Part shown: piece by piece, positions 57,829 through 64,000 of the stretch
Layout of the letters: every line of letters begins with the position of its first letter
Position numbering within the stretch: the stretch's first letter is position 1
Origin: Eubacteriaceae bacterium
Lineage (GTDB): Bacteria; Bacillota; Clostridia; Peptostreptococcales; Anaerovoracaceae
Length of the DNA stretch: 64,000 bases
Direction of reading: 5' to 3'
Assembly (NCBI GenBank): GCA_902362435.1
Contig: CABIWW010000001.1
Span: forward strand, 193,684 to 257,683
Position numbers and translations under genes: made by a program
Notes under the pieces: model-generated
What the model was told of the DNA's origin: nothing
Databases searched by the model: none
Seen by the model: only the letters and a program-made list of their open reading frames with translations

Positions 57829-59250
57829 ATGTATAAGGATTTTATCAGGAAGAACTACAGGATACTGCTGGATATACTCAACTGCCTCAAAGTCGGAGTT
57901 TACATAACAGACGGAGACGGGAACACCGTGTTCCTGAATGACGAGTCGTGCAAGACCGGCGGCCTGACGAGAGAGGAAGTGCTCGGCAAGAATATGGCTG
58001 AACTTGAAGAAATGGGCTTCGTCGAGAATTCGGTAACACTGCGGACGCTGAAGAGCGGAAAGGAAGAGGATATCATACAGAACCTCGGGGACGGTGATAA
58101 GGTGTTCGTGACCGGCACACCTCTTTACTGCGGCGATGACGGCATCGATCTGATAGTGTGCACAGAACGCAACATCACGGAGACTCTCGTGCTCAGGGAT
58201 CTGCTGCGCGAACAGAATGAAGACAATGAAAAGATAAAAAAAGAGATCGAATATCTCAAGAATCAGAACATCGTCATGTGGGGAAACATGATAGCGGAAG
58301 ACGATGAAACGAAGACACTTGCTGAAAAGGCTGCGCGCATAGCCAAACTTGACACTACGGTGCTTCTTACAGGCGAGTCTGGAACAGGCAAGGAAGTCTT
58401 CGCAAATTTCATATATCAGAACAGCGGCAGAGCCGGCAGACCTTTCATAAAGATCAACTGTGCAGCGATACCTGAGAATCTGCTGGAGTCAGAGCTGTTC
58501 GGATACGAGCCGGGTGCGTTCACAGGAGCAAGCAAAAAAGGCAAGATGGGACTGTTTGAAATGGCGAACACAGGCACACTGTTTCTGGACGAGATAGGCG
58601 AGATGCCCGTACATCTGCAGTCGAAACTGCTGAGAGTCCTTCAGGAAAAGGAGATCATGCACGTTGGCGGCAGCAAGGTGATACCTGTTGACGTCAGACT
58701 GATAACCGCGACAAACCGGGATCTTCAGAAGGCAGTGGATGAAGGAACGTTCAGACAGGATCTGTATTACAGACTCAATGTGATGCCGCTGGAACTTCTG
58801 CCGCTGCGAGGGCGAAAAAAGGATATCGCCGCACTTACGACGTATTTTATCGATCATTTCAATGCGATCTACAAGATGAACAAGGCTATCACGAATGCAG
58901 CTGTGGAAGCGCTGCAGCAGTTCGAGTGGCCGGGAAACATCAGAGAGCTGGAGAATATAATCGAGCGCATCATCATCAGCTTTGACGGCGATGTGATAAC
59001 GAGATTCCAGGTCGAACGCGCACTTGGCGTGCCGGTCGAGCAAAAGGCATCATATACTCCTCAGCTTGAAAACAAAACGATGACAGAGCTCATGGACGAG
59101 TATGAGCGCTATATACTCGAAACGATGATGGATACTCACGGGAAAAAAGCAAGCGAAGTGGGAAAAGTGCTTGGCATGAGCAAGGCGACGCTTTCCAGAA
59201 AGCTGAGCAAATACGGGTTGAACAAGGGAAGTTCCAGAAATGAAACCTGA
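57829..59250 (+). CDS. sigma54-dependent activator (PAS-AAA+-HTH), second copy
   Basis: An enhancer-binding protein of 473 residues. PAS-like sensor at about 10-125 ([20 protein letters not shown]), short coiled linker, AAA+ domain with GESGTGKE (about 181), GAFTGA (about 229) and [10 protein letters not shown], and a Fis-type HTH near the end ([19 protein letters not shown]). ATG 57829 (GGTG upstream) is preferred to TTG 57796. It probably controls the saccharopine dehydrogenase-like gene at 59542, whose promoter is of the -24/-12 type with GGTTCC palindromes between the two genes, one of them overlapping the last codons here. Confidence 0.92.
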   Translation: MYKDFIRKNYRILLDILNCLKVGVYITDGDGNTVFLNDESCKTGGLTREEVLGKNMAELEEMGFVENSVTLRTLKSGKEEDIIQNLGDGDKVFVTGTPLYCGDDGIDLIVCTERNITETLVLRDLLREQNEDNEKIKKEIEYLKNQNIVMWGNMIAEDDETKTLAEKAARIAKLDTTVLLTGESGTGKEVFANFIYQNSGRAGRPFIKINCAAIPENLLESELFGYEPGAFTGASKKGKMGLFEMANTGTLFLDEIGEMPVHLQSKLLRVLQEKEIMHVGGSKVIPVDVRLITATNRDLQKAVDEGTFRQDLYYRLNVMPLELLPLRGRKKDIAALTTYFIDHFNAIYKMNKAITNAAVEALQQFEWPGNIRELENIIERIIISFDGDVITRFQVERALGVPVEQKASYTPQLENKTMTELMDEYERYILETMMDTHGKKASEVGKVLGMSKATLSRKLSKYGLNKGSSRNET

Positions 59251-59332
59251 GAGGTTCCGGACTGCAACCCTGAAAGGGCTGAAAATCGCATCAGATACAA
59301 AAAATACATCTAAAGGTTCCAGAAATGGAACC
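59230..59332 (+). promoter_or_regulatory. putative enhancer palindromes for the 57829 activator
   Basis: Three related 18-mers: AGTTCCAGAAATGAAACC (59230-59247), GGTTCCGGACTGCAACCC (59253-59270) and the perfect palindrome GGTTCCAGAAATGGAACC (59315-59332). They are 145-245 bases before the sigma54 promoter. The last, with AAA/TTT flanks and TTTTC after it, could double as the terminator of the activator gene. Confidence 0.65.
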
Positions 59333-59475
59333 TTTTCTTATGCCTTCACGCGCCTCGACGGCTGCAGATGCGTCGGCAAGAAGGTATGCTGCGGCTTTGC
59401 ATGAGAATAAAAAAACGTTGAAATTCCAACGATAGTGCGCTTTGCACGAAATGAATCAAAAGTTTTCTGAATAGT

Positions 59476-59491
59476 TTGGCATGCATGTTGC
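59476..59491 (+). promoter_or_regulatory. sigma54 (-24/-12) promoter of the 59542 gene
   Basis: TTGGCATGCATGTTGC has GG and GC exactly ten bases apart and matches the consensus. Predicted start near 59503; the ATG at 59542 follows with ACAGGAGG. Confidence 0.8.
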
Positions 59492-59541
59492 TCTATATAT
59501 GGTCAGTTGAAAAAACATGTAACATGACAGGAGGAAACAGG

Positions 59542-60771
59542 ATGAAAGTTTTGATAGTAGGCGCCGGCGGACAGGGCGGCTCATGCGCATCTATACTGGC
59601 CAGACAGGATAATATCGAGGAGATAAGGATAGTCGATCTCAAGGAAGAAACTGCAAAAGCGATAGCAGATCATATAGGCAGTGACAAGGTCAGGACGGGA
59701 ACGGTGAATGCTACTGACCCTGACGACGTGGCGAGAGCTGCCGAGGGCGTCGATGTCGTAGTCGACATGGTAATGCCGTGGATGGTGCCTTATGTGATGG
59801 AGGGCGCGCTCAAGGCAAAGGCTAATTATATAAACACAGCTTTTGACGTGCCGTTCTGGGATAAGTTCGTCGAAGGCGTTGCGATCGAGGATATGCCGCT
59901 CTGCAGGGAGTTCAAAGAGGCGGGGCTGACCGCGCTGTTCGGATGCGGATTTGCTCCGGGATGGACTAACGTGCTGGCGAGAAGACTTGCAAACAGACTC
60001 GACAGAGTGGACAGCATCAAGATGAGGATAGGAAAGGCAACTCATCTTCCGGGCGAACACGAATACGACTGGGTGCTCAGACCATGGAATCCGGGATGGT
60101 CGCCGAAGCAGGCTCTTATCGACTGCGCTGCTCCGACATACGCGCTGGAGGATGGAAAATACGTGCAGTATCCTCCGTTCGGCGGACTGGAGATGTGGGA
60201 TTTCCCTGAACCGGTAGGACATCTGCCTGTTACGCACCATTCGCATGAGGAGATCTACAGCATGCCGGCTACGTTCAAGGGCGTGAAGGACGTGGATTTC
60301 AAATATTACATGATGTATCAGCCTGCGATGTTCTATGCTATGGGACTGTGCTCGCAGGATAAGATCAGGGTAGGAGATGTGGAAGTAGCACCTATCGATG
60401 TAGTGACAGCTATGGTGCCGCCTCCTCAGAACAATATCTTCGGCGCTACTGACGAACAGCTCGAGTACGCTGACAAGACTGCATTCATCGAACTCGTTGT
60501 GGAAGTGGCAGGAGAAAAAGACGGAAAGAAAATCGCATGGACGGCAAACTGCCCTAAGATGAATGCTCCGGGGCCTGAACTGAAGAAGCTTTACGGAACA
60601 GCTCTCGTATACGTATCGCTGCCTCTCGCGACAGGAACGATGCTGATCGACGAGATAGATATGCCGAAGGGTATCGTATTTGCGGATGAACTCGATCCTG
60701 AAGTGTTCATAGACAAGATGATGGGCACGGGATATCCGTACAAGTGGAAAGAAACTGTAAAAGAAATATAG
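59542..60771 (+). CDS. saccharopine dehydrogenase-family oxidoreductase (copy 2)
   Basis: A predicted NAD(P)-dependent enzyme of 409 residues, paralogous to the one at 9922. The Rossmann start MKVLIVGAGGQGGSCASIL, the DVVVDMVMPWMV region and the ALFGCGFAPGWTNVLARRL turn (about 133) are clear. Residues near 175-180 contain LPGEHEYDW and later YMMYQPAMFYAMGL. ATG 59542 is set by the AGGAGG; a longer frame would run into the promoter. Expression is predicted to need sigma54 and the neighbouring activator. The downstream symporter and amidohydrolase suggest a catabolic set, although a hairpin at 60804 separates them. Confidence 0.82.
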   Translation: MKVLIVGAGGQGGSCASILARQDNIEEIRIVDLKEETAKAIADHIGSDKVRTGTVNATDPDDVARAAEGVDVVVDMVMPWMVPYVMEGALKAKANYINTAFDVPFWDKFVEGVAIEDMPLCREFKEAGLTALFGCGFAPGWTNVLARRLANRLDRVDSIKMRIGKATHLPGEHEYDWVLRPWNPGWSPKQALIDCAAPTYALEDGKYVQYPPFGGLEMWDFPEPVGHLPVTHHSHEEIYSMPATFKGVKDVDFKYYMMYQPAMFYAMGLCSQDKIRVGDVEVAPIDVVTAMVPPPQNNIFGATDEQLEYADKTAFIELVVEVAGEKDGKKIAWTANCPKMNAPGPELKKLYGTALVYVSLPLATGTMLIDEIDMPKGIVFADELDPEVFIDKMMGTGYPYKWKETVKEI

Positions 60772-60803
60772 TGTCATACGACCTCCAGTAATATATTGAC
60801 AAC

Positions 60804-60847
60804 AACATTAAAAATGTCGCTGTATCTCAGACGGCATTTTTAATGTT
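60804..60847. terminator. terminator after the 59542 gene
   Basis: AACATTAAAAATG pairs perfectly with CATTTTTAATGTT (13 bp) around an 18-base centre. Internal T and A runs on both arms allow function in either direction. A second nested hairpin (TGAGG/CCTCA and CGTAC/GTACG, 60861-60892) follows. Confidence 0.6.
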
Positions 60848-60907
60848 TCAGGGCAGTGGATGAGGACGTACATAAAAGTACGATATGCCTCATAGTATAT
60901 TTCGTTC

Positions 60908-61099
60908 AGGGCGGTGCCGGGGCCATGCCGGCCTGCCGCCGATAAATCAAAGAAATCCTGAAGGATAACCTGATGCCGGTCTACGACCGACAAATAAATG
61001 AAACCCTAAAGGATACCTTAATGCCGGTCTACGACCGACAAACTATAGAAACCCTAAAGGATACCTTAATGTCGGTCTTCGACCGACAAACTATAGAAA
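60908..61099 (+). repeat. tandem hairpin array B (four units of 48 nt)
   Basis: Unit starts at 60908 (degenerate), 60956, 61004 and 61052, with an exact 48-base period. The conserved unit runs CCCTAAAGGATACCTTAATG, then GCCGGTC-TAC-GACCGAC, then AAACTATAGAAA or AAATAAATGAAA. In the last unit the stem is GTCGGTC-TTC-GACCGAC, turning a C-A mismatch into a T-A pair. The degenerate first unit keeps ATGCCGG and GCCGA at the same offsets. The array ends at the AGGAGG of the gene at 61112. The same element is found at 9697-9899. Confidence 0.85.
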
Positions 61100-61111
61100 G
61101 GAGGATTTTGA

Positions 61112-61753
61112 ATGAGAGATACGGTGGTGAAGCGTCTGAAAACGGCGCCGCGCACAGCGGAACCGCAGACCGGCGAATATCACACGAAACAGGTGGCTGA
61201 CAGACAGGAGGCCATAGAGAGCAAACTCAGACTCCTGCACGGCAGTATTTTCGGTAAGCCGATGATGAAGTTTGATATCGGGAGAGTCACAGACGTATGG
61301 GTGCCTTACTGTTATCTCGAATATGACTTCCGTGTTGAGCGCAATATTTTATTCAAGAAAAAAGGTCTGACAAAAGAAGGCAAGGTGGCCGTGGTGCTGG
61401 ATGTCAACGAGATGCATCCGTTTCAGTATGATATCTACGAAAGCGGGCAGCTCCCTCTCGTGAAAGGAAAACTCGATACTGCGAAACGGACCGTGATAAA
61501 GACAGCGAACACGCTTTCCGATATGGAAAGCAGAGCAGAGGACTACATACAATTCAAGATAATGAAAAAGTTTTACGGACGCAACGCAGCGCTTTACCTG
61601 AGCAGCGAGAAGATCTTCTACAGACCTGCCGTTGAAATGGAAATTATCTACAAAGGAAAATACCCGAACATGAGATACGCATATCTCGATGAGTTCGCCG
61701 TGGAAAGCGAGCATGTGCTGGGGCTGAAATACAGAGTGGATAATAATTTCTAA
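61112..61753 (+). CDS. protein of unknown function in the symporter operon
   Basis: A 213-residue protein I do not recognise. There is no signal peptide or membrane helix; the first 45 residues are basic and polar, the rest looks like a mixed alpha/beta soluble domain (FDIGRVTDVWVPYCYLEYDF, IKTANTLSDMESRAEDY, YLDEFAVESEHVLGLKY). ATG 61112 is fixed by AAAGGAGG. It is directly downstream of hairpin array B and 13 bases ahead of the symporter gene, so it may be a regulator or accessory of transport; this is only positional inference. Confidence 0.6.
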   Translation: MRDTVVKRLKTAPRTAEPQTGEYHTKQVADRQEAIESKLRLLHGSIFGKPMMKFDIGRVTDVWVPYCYLEYDFRVERNILFKKKGLTKEGKVAVVLDVNEMHPFQYDIYESGQLPLVKGKLDTAKRTVIKTANTLSDMESRAEDYIQFKIMKKFYGRNAALYLSSEKIFYRPAVEMEIIYKGKYPNMRYAYLDEFAVESEHVLGLKYRVDNNF

Positions 61754-61766
61754 AAGGAGGAATCAA

Positions 61767-63215
61767 ATGGCTGTTAATTTTTCTGAAATATGGTCATCGA
61801 TCGACTGGCTCATAATAGTCGCGTATTTCGTGGCTATCATATCCGTCGGTCTGACGATGCGTAAAAGAGCAAGCAAGAACATGAAGAGCTTTTTCGTGGC
61901 GTCGAGAAGACTCACGATACCTGTTCTCGTAGGTGTGGGCGCCGCAAGCTGGTATGACTCGTGGACTATAGTCGGACTCGCTGAGTGCGGTACGACCATG
62001 GGTATATGTATCATATTCATATACATCATACCTACGGCGATACTGAGACTTCCTCTCGCCGTGTGGATAGGGCCTCTCGTGAGGAACAAGATACCTGACT
62101 GGGTGCTTACGATGCCGGACCTGATGGCATACATGTACGACAGAAAGACGAAGTTCATCATGGCTATCGGCATGCTGCCGCCTTTCCTTTATGAATCAGC
62201 GCTGCTGACAGCGGGCGGCTCGGTGATAGCATACGTTACCGGAATGAACATGTGGCTGGCTTTCGCTGCTCTCGGCGTGATAATCATATTCTACACATCG
62301 CTGTCAGGGCTCTGGGGCCTTGCGGTGACCGATATGATGCAGTTCGTCGTGATGTCCGTATCGGCAGGCGTGCTCTGCTTCGGACTTTTCAATCACTTTG
62401 GAGGATTCGCCACACTGTTCGATCAGGTGGAAGCTGTAAATCCTGATTTCATGACTGTCACTGGCGGGAACGGATTCCTGTCGATACTAGGATGGGTGAT
62501 CAGTGCGCTGGCAATGTATGCGAACTCTCAGTCATACCAGAGATTCGGATCATCCAAGTCGGGCGGAGATATCAAGGTTTCATACACATGCATCATGATA
62601 TTCGGACTGTTCTTCAGTACGGTAATGGTATTCGCCGGAATGGCTGCACTGGTGCTCTTCCCTGAAGCTGCATCGCAGGCGCCGTCGGAAGCTTTCTGGG
62701 CTGTAGTGTTCACGACTCTGCCGATAGGCCTGAGAGGTCTGTTTGTGGCAGCGCTGTTATCAGCAGTAATGTCAACAGTCAGCGCAGACTATCTGATATG
62801 CGGAGCTGTAGTAGTGCATGATATCATCAAGAGTTTCTTCAAACCTGATCTCAGTGACAAGGCTGAAGTATGGGGCACGAGACTCGTTATCTGGATCGTC
62901 GGCTTGTTCATGATCGTCGCTACTTATTTCTGGTCAGACGGCATCTCCAAAGCATACTACTACTGCGGAGGATTCCAGGTCGCAGCATTTATCGTGCCGC
63001 TCATGCTCGGACTCTTCTACAAAAAGAAGACTCCGTCAGCCGGATTCTGGAGTCTGCTGCTCACTATCGTGGCATATGCAGTATGGGAATTCGTTCTCGG
63101 CACACCGGGAGGTATACCTGCAAACGTGGCATGCATAATATTCAGCGTGCTGGTATATGTGATCGTTGCAAAGCTGACCTACAAAGGCGAAGAGAACAAG
63201 ACTCTCACCGCATGA
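61767..63215 (+). CDS. sodium:solute symporter (SSS family)
   Basis: A Na+-coupled uptake system of 482 residues with about 13 helices. The start (WSSIDWLIIVAYFVAIISVG), a polar loop MRKRASKNMKSFFVASRRLT and the NSQSYQRFGSSKS segment (about 252) are typical of the SSS family, as is ALLSAVMSTVSADYLICGAVV (about 330-350), which carries Na+-site serines. The substrate is unknown; neighbouring amidohydrolase suggests an amide or N-substituted amino acid. AAAAGGAGG precedes the ATG. Confidence 0.88.
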   Translation: MAVNFSEIWSSIDWLIIVAYFVAIISVGLTMRKRASKNMKSFFVASRRLTIPVLVGVGAASWYDSWTIVGLAECGTTMGICIIFIYIIPTAILRLPLAVWIGPLVRNKIPDWVLTMPDLMAYMYDRKTKFIMAIGMLPPFLYESALLTAGGSVIAYVTGMNMWLAFAALGVIIIFYTSLSGLWGLAVTDMMQFVVMSVSAGVLCFGLFNHFGGFATLFDQVEAVNPDFMTVTGGNGFLSILGWVISALAMYANSQSYQRFGSSKSGGDIKVSYTCIMIFGLFFSTVMVFAGMAALVLFPEAASQAPSEAFWAVVFTTLPIGLRGLFVAALLSAVMSTVSADYLICGAVVVHDIIKSFFKPDLSDKAEVWGTRLVIWIVGLFMIVATYFWSDGISKAYYYCGGFQVAAFIVPLMLGLFYKKKTPSAGFWSLLLTIVAYAVWEFVLGTPGGIPANVACIIFSVLVYVIVAKLTYKGEENKTLTA

Positions 63216-63231
63216 GAAAGGCAGGGTTAAT

Positions 63232-63471
63232 ATGAAAAAAGAACTTAGTGAAGAAAAAAAGACCAAACTCGCATACAGATGGGCGATCATATGCCTGCTG
63301 TGCTCTGTGCTGATCGGCGCACTGACGATCGGCAGATCAGATATAGTGCTGCCCGTATTCATGGGCGCGGCTGCGATCCTTTACGGGCCGGTAACTGCAT
63401 TCCTTTATATAAGAGAAGTAAAGAACGGAGTATTCGAGGTGGGGGATGAAGATGAAGAAGAGAGCGTTTAG
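63232..63471 (+). CDS. small two-helix membrane protein
   Basis: A 79-residue protein with two hydrophobic segments (about 18-34 and 39-58) and an acidic tail (GDEDEEESV). It lies 16 bases after the symporter stop, like the small subunits that accompany some SSS transporters, but I see no specific family signature. The next gene begins inside its tail. Confidence 0.7.
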   Translation: MKKELSEEKKTKLAYRWAIICLLCSVLIGALTIGRSDIVLPVFMGAAAILYGPVTAFLYIREVKNGVFEVGDEDEEESV

Positions 63472-64000
63472 GTGCAGGAACATCTACACTGCCGTCTCGC
63501 CTGAGCTGATAGACGGCTACGTGATCTGTGAAGGCTCAAGGATAATCTTTGCGGGCACGGCAGACAAAGCCGCGGAGCATATCGACGGGAATACCGAAGT
63601 GCTCGACTTTGAAGATAACTTCATAATGCCGGGATTCCACGATTTTCACGTGCATTCCCTTACGGGCGCTTTCATGGAAAAGGACGGCGTGCTGAGACAT
63701 GCGGACAGCGAGGAGGAAGCTGCGGCGATGCTGTATGCAAAGAACAGCGATGACAGCGGTGGCCGCTGGATCATGGGAGGAGCATGGGACAACTTCAGAT
63801 GGCCCGGCACCAAACTGCCAACCAGGGAAAGTCTCGACAGGTATTTTAAGAATACGCCGGTATTTCTTCTGAACAAGGAATGCCACGGAGCATGGCTCAA
63901 CAGCGAGGCTCTGCGCAGGTTCAGCATCACGAGAAATACTCCGGATCCCGAAAACGGCAGTTATTTCAGAGACGCTGACGGCGAGCCGACGGGCTATGTC
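63452..64000 (+). CDS. YtcJ-like amidohydrolase, 3'-truncated by window edge
   Basis: The frame starts at ATG 63452, with GAGGTGGGG at the right distance; ATG 63446 is an alternative. It overlaps the previous gene by 20 bases and is still open at the end of the window. The metal-binding start FHDFHVHS (HxH, about residue 60) and the segment GGAWDN followed by CHGAWLNS identify the Amidohydrolase_3/YtcJ family of C-N hydrolases. Its last visible residues (TPDPENG, DADGEPTGYV) align with the first of the left-edge gene, showing related but distinct enzymes. It probably hydrolyses the compound brought in by the symporter. Confidence 0.85.
   Translation, partial: MKKRAFRCRNIYTAVSPELIDGYVICEGSRIIFAGTADKAAEHIDGNTEVLDFEDNFIMPGFHDFHVHSLTGAFMEKDGVLRHADSEEEAAAMLYAKNSDDSGGRWIMGGAWDNFRWPGTKLPTRESLDRYFKNTPVFLLNKECHGAWLNSEALRRFSITRNTPDPENGSYFRDADGEPTGYV

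Noticed and set aside
60908..61099. CRISPR array
   Set aside because: Units are contiguous with no unique spacers, and no cas genes are in the window.
60973..61200. A continuous frame through array B encoding a 16-residue repeat (TLKDTLMPVYDRQ-like)
   Set aside because: The frame is open only because the unit is 48 nt. Array A has units of 50, 51 and 53 nt with in-frame stops, the stems covary, and the frame runs into the 61112 gene in another phase. A structural repeat explains it better than a protein.

Overview
The window looks like chromosomal DNA of an anaerobic, endospore-forming-lineage Clostridia (Firmicutes) with mid-range GC. Signs are a complete spoIIIAA-AH locus, a type III glutamine synthetase, an ANTAR regulator next to glutamine synthetase, RNase J, Rel, YlbF, HemZ and a TIGR04086-type membrane protein. 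An Anaerovoracaceae/Family XIII-like organism is my guess and was not tested. No phage, insertion sequence, CRISPR array or rRNA was seen. About fifty genes are supported, plus one tRNA-Leu(CAA).

Layout. 1-1.2 kb: 3' end of a YtcJ-like amidohydrolase. 1.4-9.1 kb: a glutamine/nitrogen island, with glnN-asnB leftward and glnA-ANTAR regulator-purF rightward from a divergent control region; both leaders carry terminator-like hairpins. 9.1-9.9 kb: an 830-base gene-free region with paired TACCAA/TTGGTA palindromes and a tandem array of about 50-nt hairpin units. 9.9-13 kb: a saccharopine dehydrogenase-like oxidoreductase and an APC permease. 13-19.7 kb: a membrane protein with a Q/G/Y-rich tail, a GH25 muramidase, a large RND exporter, tRNA-Leu and yajC. 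20.3-29.6 kb: accessory transport and catabolism, namely an NhaC-like antiporter, an MFS/sigma54-activator/M20-hydrolase operon, a TIGR04086 protein and a leftward APC permease-SDR operon. 30-53 kb: a long housekeeping run (secDF, rel, dtd, MBL hydrolase, hemZ, hisS, aspS, nadD, yqeK, rsfS, leuS, rnj, ylbF, efp, mltG, trmR, trhP, CBS-domain membrane protein, ZIP transporter). 53.2-57.7 kb: spoIIIA operon with a very short spoIIIAF. 57.8-64 kb: a second sigma54 activator, a second saccharopine dehydrogenase-like enzyme, a second hairpin array, an unknown protein, a sodium:solute symporter, a small membrane protein and the 5' end of another YtcJ-like amidohydrolase.

How it fits together. Three transport/catabolism units have good -24/-12 (sigma54) promoters, each with upstream palindromes placed like enhancer sites; two of the units encode their own PAS-AAA+-HTH activator. 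The nitrogen island looks controlled by transcription attenuation, probably through the ANTAR protein, whose receiver domain lacks the phosphorylation residues.

The most unusual feature is a repeat family: four units just upstream of the gene at 9922 and four units (three well conserved, exact 48-nt period) just upstream of the gene at 61112. Each unit pairs a small hairpin with a larger one, and several stem differences preserve pairing. I do not recognise it as a known riboswitch or repeat class.
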